The notes under the pieces: model-generated
Database searches by the model: none
The model's input: only the letters and a program-made list of their open reading frames with translations
Told to the model about the DNA's origin: nothing
Position numbers and translations under genes: made by a program
Shown here: one piece after another, positions 16,815 through 25,982 of the stretch
How positions within the stretch are numbered: the first letter of the stretch is position 1
How the letters are laid out: every line of letters starts with the position of its first letter
Origin: Deltaproteobacteria bacterium HGW-Deltaproteobacteria-18
GTDB lineage: Bacteria; Desulfobacterota; Desulfovibrionia; Desulfovibrionales; Desulfomicrobiaceae
Direction: 5' to 3'
NCBI GenBank assembly: GCA_002841885.1
Contig: PHBE01000003.1
Span: forward strand, 124,001 to 188,000
DNA: 64,000 bases

Positions 16815-18878
16815 ATGAAGCTCAGATCGAAATTCGTCCTTCCGCTTTTTGTTTCGGTGGTTGTCCTGGGTATTGCAGGCGGACTACTCATCCGTTCCCA
16901 GTTGACTGATTTTCAGGGGCAATTGTTGCGCTCCATCGCCGAGGAAAAATCGCGTGAGGTGGACACCGCCATCACGACACTGGCGAATCAGGGGCTTGAG
17001 AAGGCAGCGCTTTTTTCCAGGCGGACGGATGTGGTGCAGGCCTTTGAGTTGGCCCATCTAGGCAATATTGATAATGAAGCGGACCCCCTGCTGCAGCAGG
17101 CCCGGGATGAGTTGCGGCGGTTGCTTGAAGACGACCTGGCCGGATTCAAGAGCGTCTCGGGCAAGGCCATGCAATTGCATTTTCATTTGCCCAAGGCGCG
17201 CAGCCTCGTGCGCCTGTGGAGGGAAAAGCAGACCAAGCGCGGCGGGGAGTGGGTCGACATCTCCGATGATCTGACCGCTTTCAGGGAGACGGTCGTGCAG
17301 GTCAACACCAACGGCAAGCCTATCAAGGGTATCGAAGTCGGCAGCGGCGGGTTCGCCATCCGCGGCATCGCTCCGGTAGTGGATGCAAGCGGAAAGCAGC
17401 TGGGATCGGTCGAGACTCTTGAATCCTTCGAATCGGTCATCGCGGGGGCTGCTTCCGGGGCAGGACAAAGCATGGTCGTGTATATGAACGCTGCGAATCT
17501 GTCCGTGGCCACGGCCCTGCAAAATCCGGAAAAGAATCCTCTGGTCGGCGACAAATTCGTTCTGGTCACACCCACCGAGGACGGCCGGGTCGAGGGCCTC
17601 GTGACCCCGGAATTTTTGCTGCAAGGGCAGCAGGGCACCGTTTACGAAAGATTCGGGGATATGGCGCTGGCCGCTTTTCCGGTCAGGGATTACGCGGGCG
17701 GACAGGTCGGCGTACTGGTCTATGCCTTTGACGCGTCTGCCTGGACCACGGCGATCCGCGACGTGGGGTTCTATATCCTGGCTCTCATGGCGGTGGTGCT
17801 TGTGGCTGCCGGATTGATCAGTTCTGTTGTGCTCATGCGTCTTATCATTCGTCCGCTCTCCCTGATGAAGACGCGCATCATCGACATCACGGAGGACAGG
17901 GCCGATCTGACCGACCGTCTGGCAGTCAAATCCAGCGACGAGATCGGCGAGCTTTGTTCCTGGTTCAACAAGCTCATGGACAAGATTCGGAACATGCTCG
18001 CGGATGTGGCACAAAGTTCGAATCAGGTGGCGAGCGCTTCCCAGGGGCTTTTACAGCTGGCAGGGTGCCTGAACGGCTATGCGGACACGATGACGCACAC
18101 CTCCACGGCGGCCGCGTCTTCCACGGATGATATGAGTTCGAACATGAACACCGTGGCGGCAGCCATGGAGGAATTCACGGTCAACATAAGCACCGTGGCC
18201 ACCAATTCCGACGAAATGAGCGCGACCATCTCCGAGATCGCGCTCAGTACCGGCAAGGCCAAGGAGATGACGGTCCGGGCCGTGTCCGCCGCGAGCAAGG
18301 CCACGGCTCAGGTCGGTGAGCTTGGTGTGGCGACGAGGGATATCGGCAAGGTGACCGAATCCATCACCGCCATTTCCTCCCAGACCAATCTGCTGGCCCT
18401 CAATGCCACCATCGAGGCGGCCCGGGCCGGTGAGGCCGGGCGCGGTTTTGCCGTTGTCGCCAACGAGATCAAGGAATTGGCTCAGCAGACGGCAAAGGAA
18501 ACCGAAGAGATCCGCAACCGCATCCAGGGTATCCAGCAGGCAACCGGGCAGACGATTTCGGAAATTGCCGAGATCACAGAGGTCATCGGCGACGTGGACG
18601 TTATCGTGGGGTCCATCGCCGCGGCCGTGGAGGAGCAGTCCGTGACAACGCGCGACATTGCAGAGAACGTTGGCCAGGCCTCGGTTGGCTTGCAGCAGGT
18701 CAACGAAAGCGTGGCTCACGTGGATGCGGTGGTGCGCGATATCGCCCGTGACGTCGGGCAGGTGCGCAACGTCGCTACGGATGTTACTTCGACGGCCAAA
18801 TCCGTGCATGAAAATGCGCAGAACCTGTCCGGTCTGGCCCAGGGTCTGGATACCATGGTCAGTAAATTCAAGATTTAG
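16815..18878 (+). CDS. Methyl-accepting chemotaxis protein
   Basis: Transmembrane chemoreceptor of 687 aa. TM1 is at about 8-28, followed by a large periplasmic sensor of roughly 290 residues that may be a double-Cache domain, TM2 near 320-345 ([22 protein letters not shown]), a HAMP domain, and the signalling tip [20 protein letters not shown] that contacts CheA/CheW. No C-terminal CheR-binding pentapeptide is present. An upstream in-frame extension is ignored because the ATG at 16815 has GGAG nearby and starts directly with the membrane anchor. The 160 bases before it are AT-rich, but no sigma28 promoter was recognised. Confidence 0.93.
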   Translation: MKLRSKFVLPLFVSVVVLGIAGGLLIRSQLTDFQGQLLRSIAEEKSREVDTAITTLANQGLEKAALFSRRTDVVQAFELAHLGNIDNEADPLLQQARDELRRLLEDDLAGFKSVSGKAMQLHFHLPKARSLVRLWREKQTKRGGEWVDISDDLTAFRETVVQVNTNGKPIKGIEVGSGGFAIRGIAPVVDASGKQLGSVETLESFESVIAGAASGAGQSMVVYMNAANLSVATALQNPEKNPLVGDKFVLVTPTEDGRVEGLVTPEFLLQGQQGTVYERFGDMALAAFPVRDYAGGQVGVLVYAFDASAWTTAIRDVGFYILALMAVVLVAAGLISSVVLMRLIIRPLSLMKTRIIDITEDRADLTDRLAVKSSDEIGELCSWFNKLMDKIRNMLADVAQSSNQVASASQGLLQLAGCLNGYADTMTHTSTAAASSTDDMSSNMNTVAAAMEEFTVNISTVATNSDEMSATISEIALSTGKAKEMTVRAVSAASKATAQVGELGVATRDIGKVTESITAISSQTNLLALNATIEAARAGEAGRGFAVVANEIKELAQQTAKETEEIRNRIQGIQQATGQTISEIAEITEVIGDVDVIVGSIAAAVEEQSVTTRDIAENVGQASVGLQQVNESVAHVDAVVRDIARDVGQVRNVATDVTSTAKSVHENAQNLSGLAQGLDTMVSKFKI

Positions 18879-18942
18879 CTTCGCGGGCTTTTTGGGCCTG
18901 TTGATTGAAGGCTCGACAGGTTGTTTTGCGTGCAAGTCGCAG

Positions 18943-18975
18943 GAGAGCCGTCTTAAGAAGGCGGCTTTCTTTTTT
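18943..18975 (+). terminator. Intrinsic terminator after the chemoreceptor
   Basis: GAGAGCCGTCTT pairs with AAGGCGGCTTTC (two G-T pairs, three-base loop), followed by six T. Confidence 0.75.
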
Positions 18976-19050
18976 CAGCAATCTCGGATCCAGGCGGCGT
19001 GCATTCCCGGGGTTCGGTACGGTTGGTCAATTCAAAAAAATGGGCGTGTG

Positions 19051-19884
19051 ATGTTGAATATCGGGTGTCACCTTTCCTCTTCCAAGGGTTTTCTGGCCAT
19101 GGGGCGTACGGCCATCGAGATCGGCGCGAGCACGTTTCAGTTCTTCACGCGCAATCCGCGGGGCGGGAAGGCCAGGAGCATCGATCCTGCCGATGTGGCC
19201 GCATTCATGGCGTTGGCCAAGGAACATGTCCTGGGCCCTCTGCTGGCTCATGCGCCGTACACGCTGAATCTGTGTTCGGCCGACGCCAAGGTCAGGAGCT
19301 TTGCCCTGGAGACGATGCGGGACGATCTGTTGCGCATGGAGCATCTGCCCGGTAACATGTATAATTTTCATCCCGGCAGTCACGTGGGTCAAGGCGTGGA
19401 CGAGGGAATACGGCTCATCGCGGCGCAGCTTGATGCCGTGCTCACATCGCAAACAAAGACGCTGGTCCTGCTTGAAACCATGTCCGGCAAAGGCAGCGAG
19501 GTGGGGAGCACTTTTGGCGAACTGCGCGAGATCATGGACCGCGTGCGCCTGCCGGAAAAAATCGGAGTCTGCCTTGACACCTGTCATGTGCATGACGCCG
19601 GATACGACATCGTCACCGACCTGGACGGCGTGCTGGCCGAATTCGACCGGGTCATCGGCCTGAAAAATCTGCACGCCGTTCATCTGAACGACAGCCTGAA
19701 CCCCAGAGAAAGCCGCAAGGACCGCCATGCCTGCATCGGCGAAGGCCACATCGGCCTGGAGGCATTCGGACGCATCATCAACCATCCGCAGTTGCGGCAT
19801 CTTCCTTTTTTTCTGGAAACACCAAACGAACTGCCGGGGTATGCCCAGGAGATGAGCCTTCTGCGGGGGATGTGTAAAGACTGA
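19051..19884 (+). CDS. nfo: Endonuclease IV
   Basis: AP endonuclease of the TIM-barrel Xylose-isomerase-like family (277 aa), acting in base-excision repair. Metal-site segments are visible: [45 protein letters not shown], and [12 protein letters not shown] near the C-terminus. The start ATG 19051 ([14 protein letters not shown]) fits the family N-terminus. A GTG sits directly before it, and there is no clear Shine-Dalgarno. It is a second repair gene besides the MagIII-like glycosylase in this window. Confidence 0.93.
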   Translation: MLNIGCHLSSSKGFLAMGRTAIEIGASTFQFFTRNPRGGKARSIDPADVAAFMALAKEHVLGPLLAHAPYTLNLCSADAKVRSFALETMRDDLLRMEHLPGNMYNFHPGSHVGQGVDEGIRLIAAQLDAVLTSQTKTLVLLETMSGKGSEVGSTFGELREIMDRVRLPEKIGVCLDTCHVHDAGYDIVTDLDGVLAEFDRVIGLKNLHAVHLNDSLNPRESRKDRHACIGEGHIGLEAFGRIINHPQLRHLPFFLETPNELPGYAQEMSLLRGMCKD

Positions 19885-20012
19885 CCGGTCCGGCGCGTCG
19901 GGCAGGCAGGGCCGCCCGGCTGCGCGGCGCCCGCAGCGAAGGTGCCCGAAGACCAGCCAGTGTCGGGAATCACGCCCCAGCACCCCGGACGGAACAGAGG
20001 TGATGCGGGTGT

Positions 20013-20921
20013 CTAGGGATGCCCGAACTCGTCCCGTAGCCGCGCCAGGGCTTGCAGCTCCCTGCGCTCGTATGCCGCCCTGTCCAGCAGCGTCGGCTGG
20101 CCCGTGGGTGGCACGTCGTGGTGCATGTAGCGGTAGATGTCGAAGTTTCCGCAGGTGTGGCCGCGTACGTGCATGTCACGGAACCAGCCGCAGCCCACGT
20201 CCAGGATCTGTTTGCCCACGTTCAGGATGGCGCCGAAGGGCGTAACGCGGCCCTTGGGCACGGTCAGGGGACGAGCCTTTTTCATGTCGATAAGCGCGCA
20301 CCATTCGTTGACCCGGCACTCGGGCAGGGGCCAGGGCTGTCGCACGAAGCAGTCGTGCATGCGCGGCAGGTGGAGGGCGCGCATGAAGAAGCCCTCGGGG
20401 GCGCGGGTGGTCTTGTAGAGGGACTGGAGTTCGTCGAAGGACGGCCGGTAGTCGAAATAGTGGTCTGAGTCGCACCTGCCCGTGAAGGCCGCCGGGCAGT
20501 ACCAGCACTGGCCGATGTGGCCGATGGCGATGTGTCCGCCGATGCCGTCGAGCATGGCCCCGACCACGTCGTCATGGAAGTGGGCGTCGTTGTGGATGAT
20601 CAGGACGTAATCCTTGTCGGTGCTCTCCCAGCCCCATTGGTAGCGGATGGCGTGGCGGTAGGTGACGTCGTCCAGGCGTTCGGGCTCCAGGGCGAAGCAG
20701 TAGTTCCAGATCTCTGGGCGCAGGTAGGATATCTTGTGCTTGAGCTTGTCGAGAACGAACCCGTGCAGCCCGGTGTGGATGTCGACGCCGAGGTGTTTGG
20801 TGTTCTCCTCGACGAACCAGATGCGGTCGATGTGGTGTCCGCTGGCGCGCTCCAGGGTGAGCAGGGCCAGGGCGGTCTGGTAGGGCTTGCCGCAGACGTT
20901 GATGAGGACGTCGATCTTCAT
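20013..20921 (-). CDS. Putative glycosyltransferase-like protein
   Basis: Protein of 302 aa. The N-terminus (MKIDVLINVCGKPYQTALALLTLER) reads as the first strand and helix of a GT-A fold, and VLIIHNDAHFHDD near 110-120 could serve as a DxD-like metal site. No signal peptide or membrane helix is seen. The start at 20921 is set by the Shine-Dalgarno GGTGGAG; upstream codons to 21011 look non-coding. It is divergent from another short glycosyltransferase-like gene (21104), suggesting a small surface-glycan or protein-glycosylation module. I cannot assign donor or acceptor, and the family assignment rests on fold-like features only. Confidence 0.6.
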   Translation of the reverse strand: MKIDVLINVCGKPYQTALALLTLERASGHHIDRIWFVEENTKHLGVDIHTGLHGFVLDKLKHKISYLRPEIWNYCFALEPERLDDVTYRHAIRYQWGWESTDKDYVLIIHNDAHFHDDVVGAMLDGIGGHIAIGHIGQCWYCPAAFTGRCDSDHYFDYRPSFDELQSLYKTTRAPEGFFMRALHLPRMHDCFVRQPWPLPECRVNEWCALIDMKKARPLTVPKGRVTPFGAILNVGKQILDVGCGWFRDMHVRGHTCGNFDIYRYMHHDVPPTGQPTLLDRAAYERRELQALARLRDEFGHP

Positions 20922-21103
20922 GTTCTCCACCGGGCCGGAGGGGGCCGCTGTTGTCGGAACCGTTCGGGAGGGCCTTCTGCAACCTTCGTACACAAGCGAC
21001 GGGAGTGTCAATCCGGAACGGGATTTGATCCGCAGCCCCGGTTGTTGTGGCAGGATTTCTGCTAGCGGTCTCGTGGAGTCAAAATATCGCCGAGGTCACC
21101 CGG

Positions 21104-21724
21104 ATGCTCAAATCGCTTTTTCTCAGATCCTCGAATTTTTCAGCCTTTGCCCCGGCTCGCCACGACGAGGTCGTGCTCGTCCTGCCGTTCATCGACCATG
21201 ACCTGGCGGTTCAGGTCGAGGAGATCCTACGCCTGCGCGCCAGCCATCCCGGCCTTTTGATATTGGTGGAGGATGACGCGCGTCTTGGCTTCATCCGCGT
21301 GGCGAACTTCGTCTACTCGCGGACAGCGTCGCCTTTCTTCGCCTACCTGGCCCAGGACGCCTATCCCGGCATGTACTGGCTGGAGCAGGGCATGAAGGCG
21401 CTTAAGGATAGCCGGGCGGGGCTTCTGGCCTTCAACGAGGGCCGCTTTTTCGGCACCGTGGCGGCCTTCGGCCTTGTCCGGCGCTCGTGGGCGGCGACCC
21501 TTTACCGGCACATGCTCTTCTACCCGGGCTACCGCTCCCACTGCGCCGACACGGAATTGACGGCCATCGCCTACGTCAGAAACCAGCTGGTCTTCAATCC
21601 CAACGCCCTTCTCATCGAGGTGGATTACCGCAAGCACACCAAGCCCAACGACCCCGACGACGAGCGCCTCTACAGGGAGCGGCAGGCCACGGGCTTCGGG
21701 GGGCTGATTTCTGTCGGGGCGTGA
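21104..21724 (+). CDS. Putative short glycosyltransferase-like protein
   Basis: Protein of 206 aa. Segments such as VVLVLPFIDHDL, LLILVEDDARLGFIRVANFVYSR and PFFAYLAQDAYPGMYWLEQG resemble GT-A family-2-like folds, where EDD could be the nucleotide-sugar motif. It is shorter than a usual family-2 enzyme. ATG 21104 has GAGGT upstream; a GTG at 21047 would add 19 residues. Divergent to 20013-20921 with 182 bases between. Function uncertain. A bidirectional hairpin terminator and tRNA-Ala lie downstream. Confidence 0.55.
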   Translation: MLKSLFLRSSNFSAFAPARHDEVVLVLPFIDHDLAVQVEEILRLRASHPGLLILVEDDARLGFIRVANFVYSRTASPFFAYLAQDAYPGMYWLEQGMKALKDSRAGLLAFNEGRFFGTVAAFGLVRRSWAATLYRHMLFYPGYRSHCADTELTAIAYVRNQLVFNPNALLIEVDYRKHTKPNDPDDERLYRERQATGFGGLISVGA

Positions 21725-21782
21725 TTTCCGCCCACGGGGACGGCGGACGTGGCGGAAGAGGGGCGGGGGATGGAGGATGCAA

Positions 21783-21814
21783 CAAAAAAGCCGTCATCTC
21801 TGACGGCTTTTTTG
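21783..21814 (+). terminator. Bidirectional intrinsic terminator
   Basis: AAAAAAGCCGTCA pairs with TGACGGCTTTTTT around TCTC. The A and T runs on both sides allow termination of the plus-strand gene and of the minus-strand tRNA transcript. Confidence 0.85.
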
Positions 21815-21858
21815 TTTGTGGCATTCAAGTAAACTTAATGTTTTTTCATGCGTTTAAG

Positions 21859-21934
<76 letters not shown>

Positions 21935-22159
21935 ACAACGCGAAGCCGCCTTTTGATACATTCGCCATCGGCTGTCAACAGGAAAAAATTGTCATACACT
22001 CAAGTGTGGCGCAATTGGTTCGTCCCTGATAGGGGGGCCTGACAAATCTGGCGTTGTGGGCTTCCTGATGAAGGTGATTTTATGGAGCCTGGCGGCCGGG
22101 GCGGGCTTTTTTCCGATGTCGGAACTTGGCCTGTTACAACCTCAGCGGAGAAATTTTTG

Positions 22160-22771
22160 ATGCGATTTTTTCTGAAGATGGTTCTGCTTACGGCTTTTTG
22201 CATTTCGGGACCAGGCGTGCTCTTGGCTGCCGACAAGGCTGCCGGGCAATGGGATATCGATATGGAACACTCTGCCGTGGGGTTTCGGATTCGCCATATC
22301 GTGGGCTATGTGCCCGGCGTCTTCAGCCGGTTTTCCGGCCAGGTGGAATATGATGCGGCCGCGCCCGAGAAAAGCCAGTTTTATTTTCTGATCGACAGTT
22401 CAAGCGTTCATACCGGCGTTCCCGCCCGTGACGACCACCTGCGCAGTCCCGACTTTCTGGACGTGGCACGGTCGCCCAGGATGATTTTTTCTTCCAGGCA
22501 AGTGGTCCCCGAAGAGGGAGGCGTTCTTGTCGTCACCGGAGACCTGACCATTCGCGACGTGACCGCCGAGGTTCGGGTTCCCTTGCGGGTGCTCGGCATC
22601 GCCGACCATCCCTTCAAGGACAAGATGCCGGGCGTTAGGGTACTCGGCCTGCATGCCGAGTTTTCCATAAATCGTCTGGATTTCCATGTGGGCTCCGAGG
22701 AATGGACCCGGATGGGAGTCATGGGCGAAACCATCGATCTGACTATCGACATGGAGCTGCTGCAACGCTAG
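22160..22771 (+). CDS. YceI family periplasmic protein
   Basis: Lipocalin-like secreted protein of 203 aa. A signal peptide (about 1-24, MRFFLKMVLLTAFCISGPGVLLA) is followed by the YceI beta-barrel with the hallmark opening WDIDMEHSAVGFRIRHI and SPDFLDVARSPRMIFSS. YceI proteins bind isoprenoid-type lipids such as polyprenyl chains. The ATG at 22160 starts exactly at the signal peptide with GGAG upstream; an in-frame start at 22082 would add 26 poorly conserved residues. It is the first gene after the tRNA; a coupled ABC ATPase gene follows after 55 bases. Confidence 0.9.
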   Translation: MRFFLKMVLLTAFCISGPGVLLAADKAAGQWDIDMEHSAVGFRIRHIVGYVPGVFSRFSGQVEYDAAAPEKSQFYFLIDSSSVHTGVPARDDHLRSPDFLDVARSPRMIFSSRQVVPEEGGVLVVTGDLTIRDVTAEVRVPLRVLGIADHPFKDKMPGVRVLGLHAEFSINRLDFHVGSEEWTRMGVMGETIDLTIDMELLQR

Positions 22772-22826
22772 TACTGTCCTCCGTTCCGGGGCCTTCCTGG
22801 ACAACTTGCCCGCAGCCAGAGGAAGC

Positions 22827-24329
22827 ATGGACAGTCTTGAGATTCACCTTCGGCACGTCGATGTGGATTTGGGCACAGCCCGCATTCTGCATGACCTGAA
22901 TCTGACCCTTTGCGGTCGTGAGCATTTTGCCGTTCTCGGCGACAACGGGGCGGGCAAGACCACCCTGCTGCGGCTGCTCGTCGGCGAGCTGTGGCCTTCA
23001 CAGCGAAGCGGCGGCGAGCGCATCTATCGACTCTTCGGGGAAGAATCGTCTTCTCCCATCGGCGTGCGTCCGCATGTGCGCCTTGTCACGCCCGCCATGG
23101 CGGACTGGTATCTGCGCCATGATCTGCGGGTGCCGGTCTGGGAAATCATCTGCGCCGGGATGCACAACACCCCCTTTCTTTATCACGAGCCAGTCGAGGC
23201 CGAACGCGAAAAAGCACGGACCCTGGGCCTTGAAATGGGCCTGGGACTGGTCCTTGATCGTCCCATGCGAGCGGTGTCTACGGGCCAGGCCAAACGCGCG
23301 CTTCTGGCCCGGGCGCTCATCGCCTCTCCAAAACTGCTTGCCGTAGATGAGCTGACCCAGGGGCTGGACCGGCAAGGTCAGCTCAAACTGCTTGACGCTC
23401 TGAACCGCATCGCGGCCACGGGCGACACCCGCCTTCTGGTCAGCGGACATGGCCTGCTGCCCGTGCCCGAAGAAGTTCGGGGGCGGATATATCTTGAGCA
23501 CGGGCGGCTCGTTGATAGTCCGGCGCAGGTTCGCCCCGGCACCCTGGAGTTGCCGGAAGAGCAGGCCTCGTCGGTCCGGCCAGAGACCGTGGTCGAACTT
23601 GATTCGTGCACCGTGGTCATGGAAGGCCGCGCAGCCGTGGACAATCTGAGCTGGACGCTTCGTGCCGGTGAATGCTGGGGCGTGCTCGGGCACAACGGCG
23701 GCGGCAAATCGACTCTGTTGCAGCTCATCACTGGGTACCGCCGCCCCTGGCCGGGCGGCGAGGCGAAATGGTTCGGCCGGTCGGGGCTCACGCGAATGAT
23801 GCAAATCCGTGGTCGCATAGGCATCCTTGCTCCCTGGATCGGGGAGCGCATCGAGCTCAAAGCCTCCTGCCGCGACGTGCTTCTTTCGGGCCTGTGCGAC
23901 GGGCTGGGCGTGCATCGCGGCCTTACAGAACCGCAGATCGGCCAGGCCGAGGAACTGGCGAAAGCCTGGGGCATGGAGGATTGGCTGGATCGGCCGCTGG
24001 GTTCCCTCTCCTACGGTCAGGCGCGGCAGGTCATGCTGGCCCGCGCCGTTGTGCATGTCCCGGATCTTCTGGTCCTGGACGAACCTTTTTCCGGCCTCGA
24101 CGCCTCCTGGCAGGCACGCATGGTCGAACTGCTGCGGCATTGGGCCGCAAAGGGGCGCACCCTGGTGCTGGCCACCCACTCCCCGGAATACATGGACGAG
24201 CTGCTGACCCACGGTCTCATTCTCGATCAGGGGCGGCTCGCGGCCGCTGCCGAATGGTCCGCATTGCGGCAGACTCCCGCCTTTGCCGCACTTTTCGAAA
24301 ATCCGGGGCAGCCGGCAGAGGTGTCATGA
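22827..24329 (+). CDS. Tandem ABC ATPase, ModF-like
   Basis: Soluble ABC protein of 500 aa with two nucleotide-binding domains. NBD1 has Walker A GDNGAGKTT (38-46), signature VSTGQAKRALLARAL and Walker B LLAVDE. NBD2 has Walker A GHNGGGKST (about 288-296), signature LSYGQARQVMLARAV and LLVLDEPFSGLD. Both halves keep the catalytic Glu. The pattern is that of ModF/PhrA-type proteins, often placed near molybdate genes but lacking a proven transport partner. No permease or binding protein is nearby. ATG 22827 follows AGAGGAAG. The stop overlaps the glycosyltransferase start (ATGA). Confidence 0.82.
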   Translation: MDSLEIHLRHVDVDLGTARILHDLNLTLCGREHFAVLGDNGAGKTTLLRLLVGELWPSQRSGGERIYRLFGEESSSPIGVRPHVRLVTPAMADWYLRHDLRVPVWEIICAGMHNTPFLYHEPVEAEREKARTLGLEMGLGLVLDRPMRAVSTGQAKRALLARALIASPKLLAVDELTQGLDRQGQLKLLDALNRIAATGDTRLLVSGHGLLPVPEEVRGRIYLEHGRLVDSPAQVRPGTLELPEEQASSVRPETVVELDSCTVVMEGRAAVDNLSWTLRAGECWGVLGHNGGGKSTLLQLITGYRRPWPGGEAKWFGRSGLTRMMQIRGRIGILAPWIGERIELKASCRDVLLSGLCDGLGVHRGLTEPQIGQAEELAKAWGMEDWLDRPLGSLSYGQARQVMLARAVVHVPDLLVLDEPFSGLDASWQARMVELLRHWAAKGRTLVLATHSPEYMDELLTHGLILDQGRLAAAAEWSALRQTPAFAALFENPGQPAEVS

Positions 24330-25969
24330 ACATCGTCTGCGTGAGTTCAAGCCTGTGCGCAGCCCTGACCGGCCTTGGACACAACGTGCTGGACCTGCGT
24401 CCGGGAGCGGGCATCGTGCGCCTTGCTCCGCTTGTGGGGGATTTTGTCCCTGATCTCCTTATCCAGCAGGAATCCCTTGGCCCCCGGACCCTCGTCGCCG
24501 ACCTCGATGTTTTTGCCTGCCCCAAGGTTTTCTGGTCCATAGACACGCATTTGAACAGCTTCTGGCACCAGTACTACGCCCGCCTTTTCGATCTCTTCTG
24601 CACCACCCAGAAGCATTGGCAATCCTGGTTCAGGGAGCGGGGTGTCGCCCGGACCCTGTGGCTGCCCTGGTATGGCTCGCCGCGCGTCCTGCCCCTTTGG
24701 GACGAGCGTCGCCAGGGCCTGGGTTTTGTCGGCCGGGTCACCCCGGAGAGGCCGGTCCGGGAGTGGTTTATGGATTGGCTCAAAGCGCTGGGGCCTCTTG
24801 AGACGCGGGCCGACCTCGGTTTTGCCTCCATGCTCGATTTTTACGATCGCAGCCGGATCGTGCCCAACGAGTCCATTTTCGGGGAAGTGAATTTTCGCCT
24901 GTTCGAAGCGGCCTCCTGCGGATGCGCGGTGATCAACCCGGCCACACCCGGACTTGAGGACCTGTTCGTTCCGGGCGAGGAGGTTGCCGTGTATCGCGAC
25001 GGCGCGGAGCTTGCCGACTGGGTCCGGCGACTGCGTTCGGAGGCTCTGCTGGCCCGCAGCATGGGGCTGCGCGCACGGGAGCGGGTCAAGCGCGAGCACC
25101 TTCCGCAGCATCGCGCTGCCGCGCTGCTCGCTGCGGTCGGTGAAACGCCTGCCCGGTCAGCGGCCACAGGGGGCGACGCGCGGGTGGCCTGGTGGCTGAC
25201 CCTGTATCATCTTTGGGAGGCAGGGCGTCTGGACATGGATGCGGATGTTCTTGCCGGCGGGCTCTCGGCCCTGCCTGTGACGCAAGAGGTTCTGGCCGTT
25301 CTGCTGCGTCTGCGGGCCAGGCTCGGCCGGGAAGAGTACATGCGTCTGGCCGTGCCGGTGGCCGAAAAAGGGCAGTACGAGTCCTCGGTTGACGTCAACC
25401 TGGCGGGCAGCATGGGCGCGCTCGGGTTTGCCGATGTGCGTCTGGCGCGTCTTTTTTTCCTGCGGCACAGGCGTCACTGCGCGCCTTCGTCCCCGGACCC
25501 GGGGAGCACGCCGCTTTTGATTTGCCTTGCCTGGGCCAGGGAGCTACAACGTATCAGGCGGGTTTTCAGGCCCGGATTCGTGTTCAATCCCAAAAAGCAC
25601 CTGCCGGCATCCAGTCTGGAATGTCTGGTGCTGGCCAGCGAATTCGAGCCGCAACACACGGACGTGTACAGGGAGATGGCCAGAATCCTCGCCCGCGACA
25701 GGGGATGGGACAGCTTGCGGCTCAAGGCCCTGTCCTATCTTTCATTGCGTGAGCGCACGAACTGGCGGCTGACCCTGGAACTCGGGGCCACCAATTGCCG
25801 CGCCTTTCGCGTGCGGCAGGGCCTCGAAGAGCTGCTGGCGGCCAGGGACGAAGCCCTGCGTCAGGGCCAGGAAGATCGTTTTTGGCGGCGGCTTGAAGCC
25901 CATGACGAATCCGGACGAATCCGGGACCTGCTGCGCCCCGCGACCGTTCCGGGACCGCACGCAACCTAA
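24326..25969 (+). CDS. CgeB-like glycosyltransferase
   Basis: Protein of 547 aa. The first 270 residues resemble the CgeB/spore-maturation glycosyltransferase group: PKVFWSIDTHLNSFWHQYYARLF, WLPWYGSP, GFVGRVTPERP, FEVNFRLFEAASCGCAVINPATPGLEDLF. The last is the GT-B donor-binding segment. The C-terminal half is helical without a recognised domain. It starts in an ATGA overlap with the ABC gene and ends 13 bases before recN. Related genes in Desulfovibrionales often modify cell-surface structures or flagellin; the target here is unknown. Confidence 0.75.
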   Translation: MNIVCVSSSLCAALTGLGHNVLDLRPGAGIVRLAPLVGDFVPDLLIQQESLGPRTLVADLDVFACPKVFWSIDTHLNSFWHQYYARLFDLFCTTQKHWQSWFRERGVARTLWLPWYGSPRVLPLWDERRQGLGFVGRVTPERPVREWFMDWLKALGPLETRADLGFASMLDFYDRSRIVPNESIFGEVNFRLFEAASCGCAVINPATPGLEDLFVPGEEVAVYRDGAELADWVRRLRSEALLARSMGLRARERVKREHLPQHRAAALLAAVGETPARSAATGGDARVAWWLTLYHLWEAGRLDMDADVLAGGLSALPVTQEVLAVLLRLRARLGREEYMRLAVPVAEKGQYESSVDVNLAGSMGALGFADVRLARLFFLRHRRHCAPSSPDPGSTPLLICLAWARELQRIRRVFRPGFVFNPKKHLPASSLECLVLASEFEPQHTDVYREMARILARDRGWDSLRLKALSYLSLRERTNWRLTLELGATNCRAFRVRQGLEELLAARDEALRQGQEDRFWRRLEAHDESGRIRDLLRPATVPGPHAT

Positions 25970-25982
25970 GCACAAGGCGGAT

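Noticed and set aside
19885-20012. Possible terminator or small RNA after nfo
   Set aside because: GC-rich and able to fold locally, but no stem followed by a T run was found.
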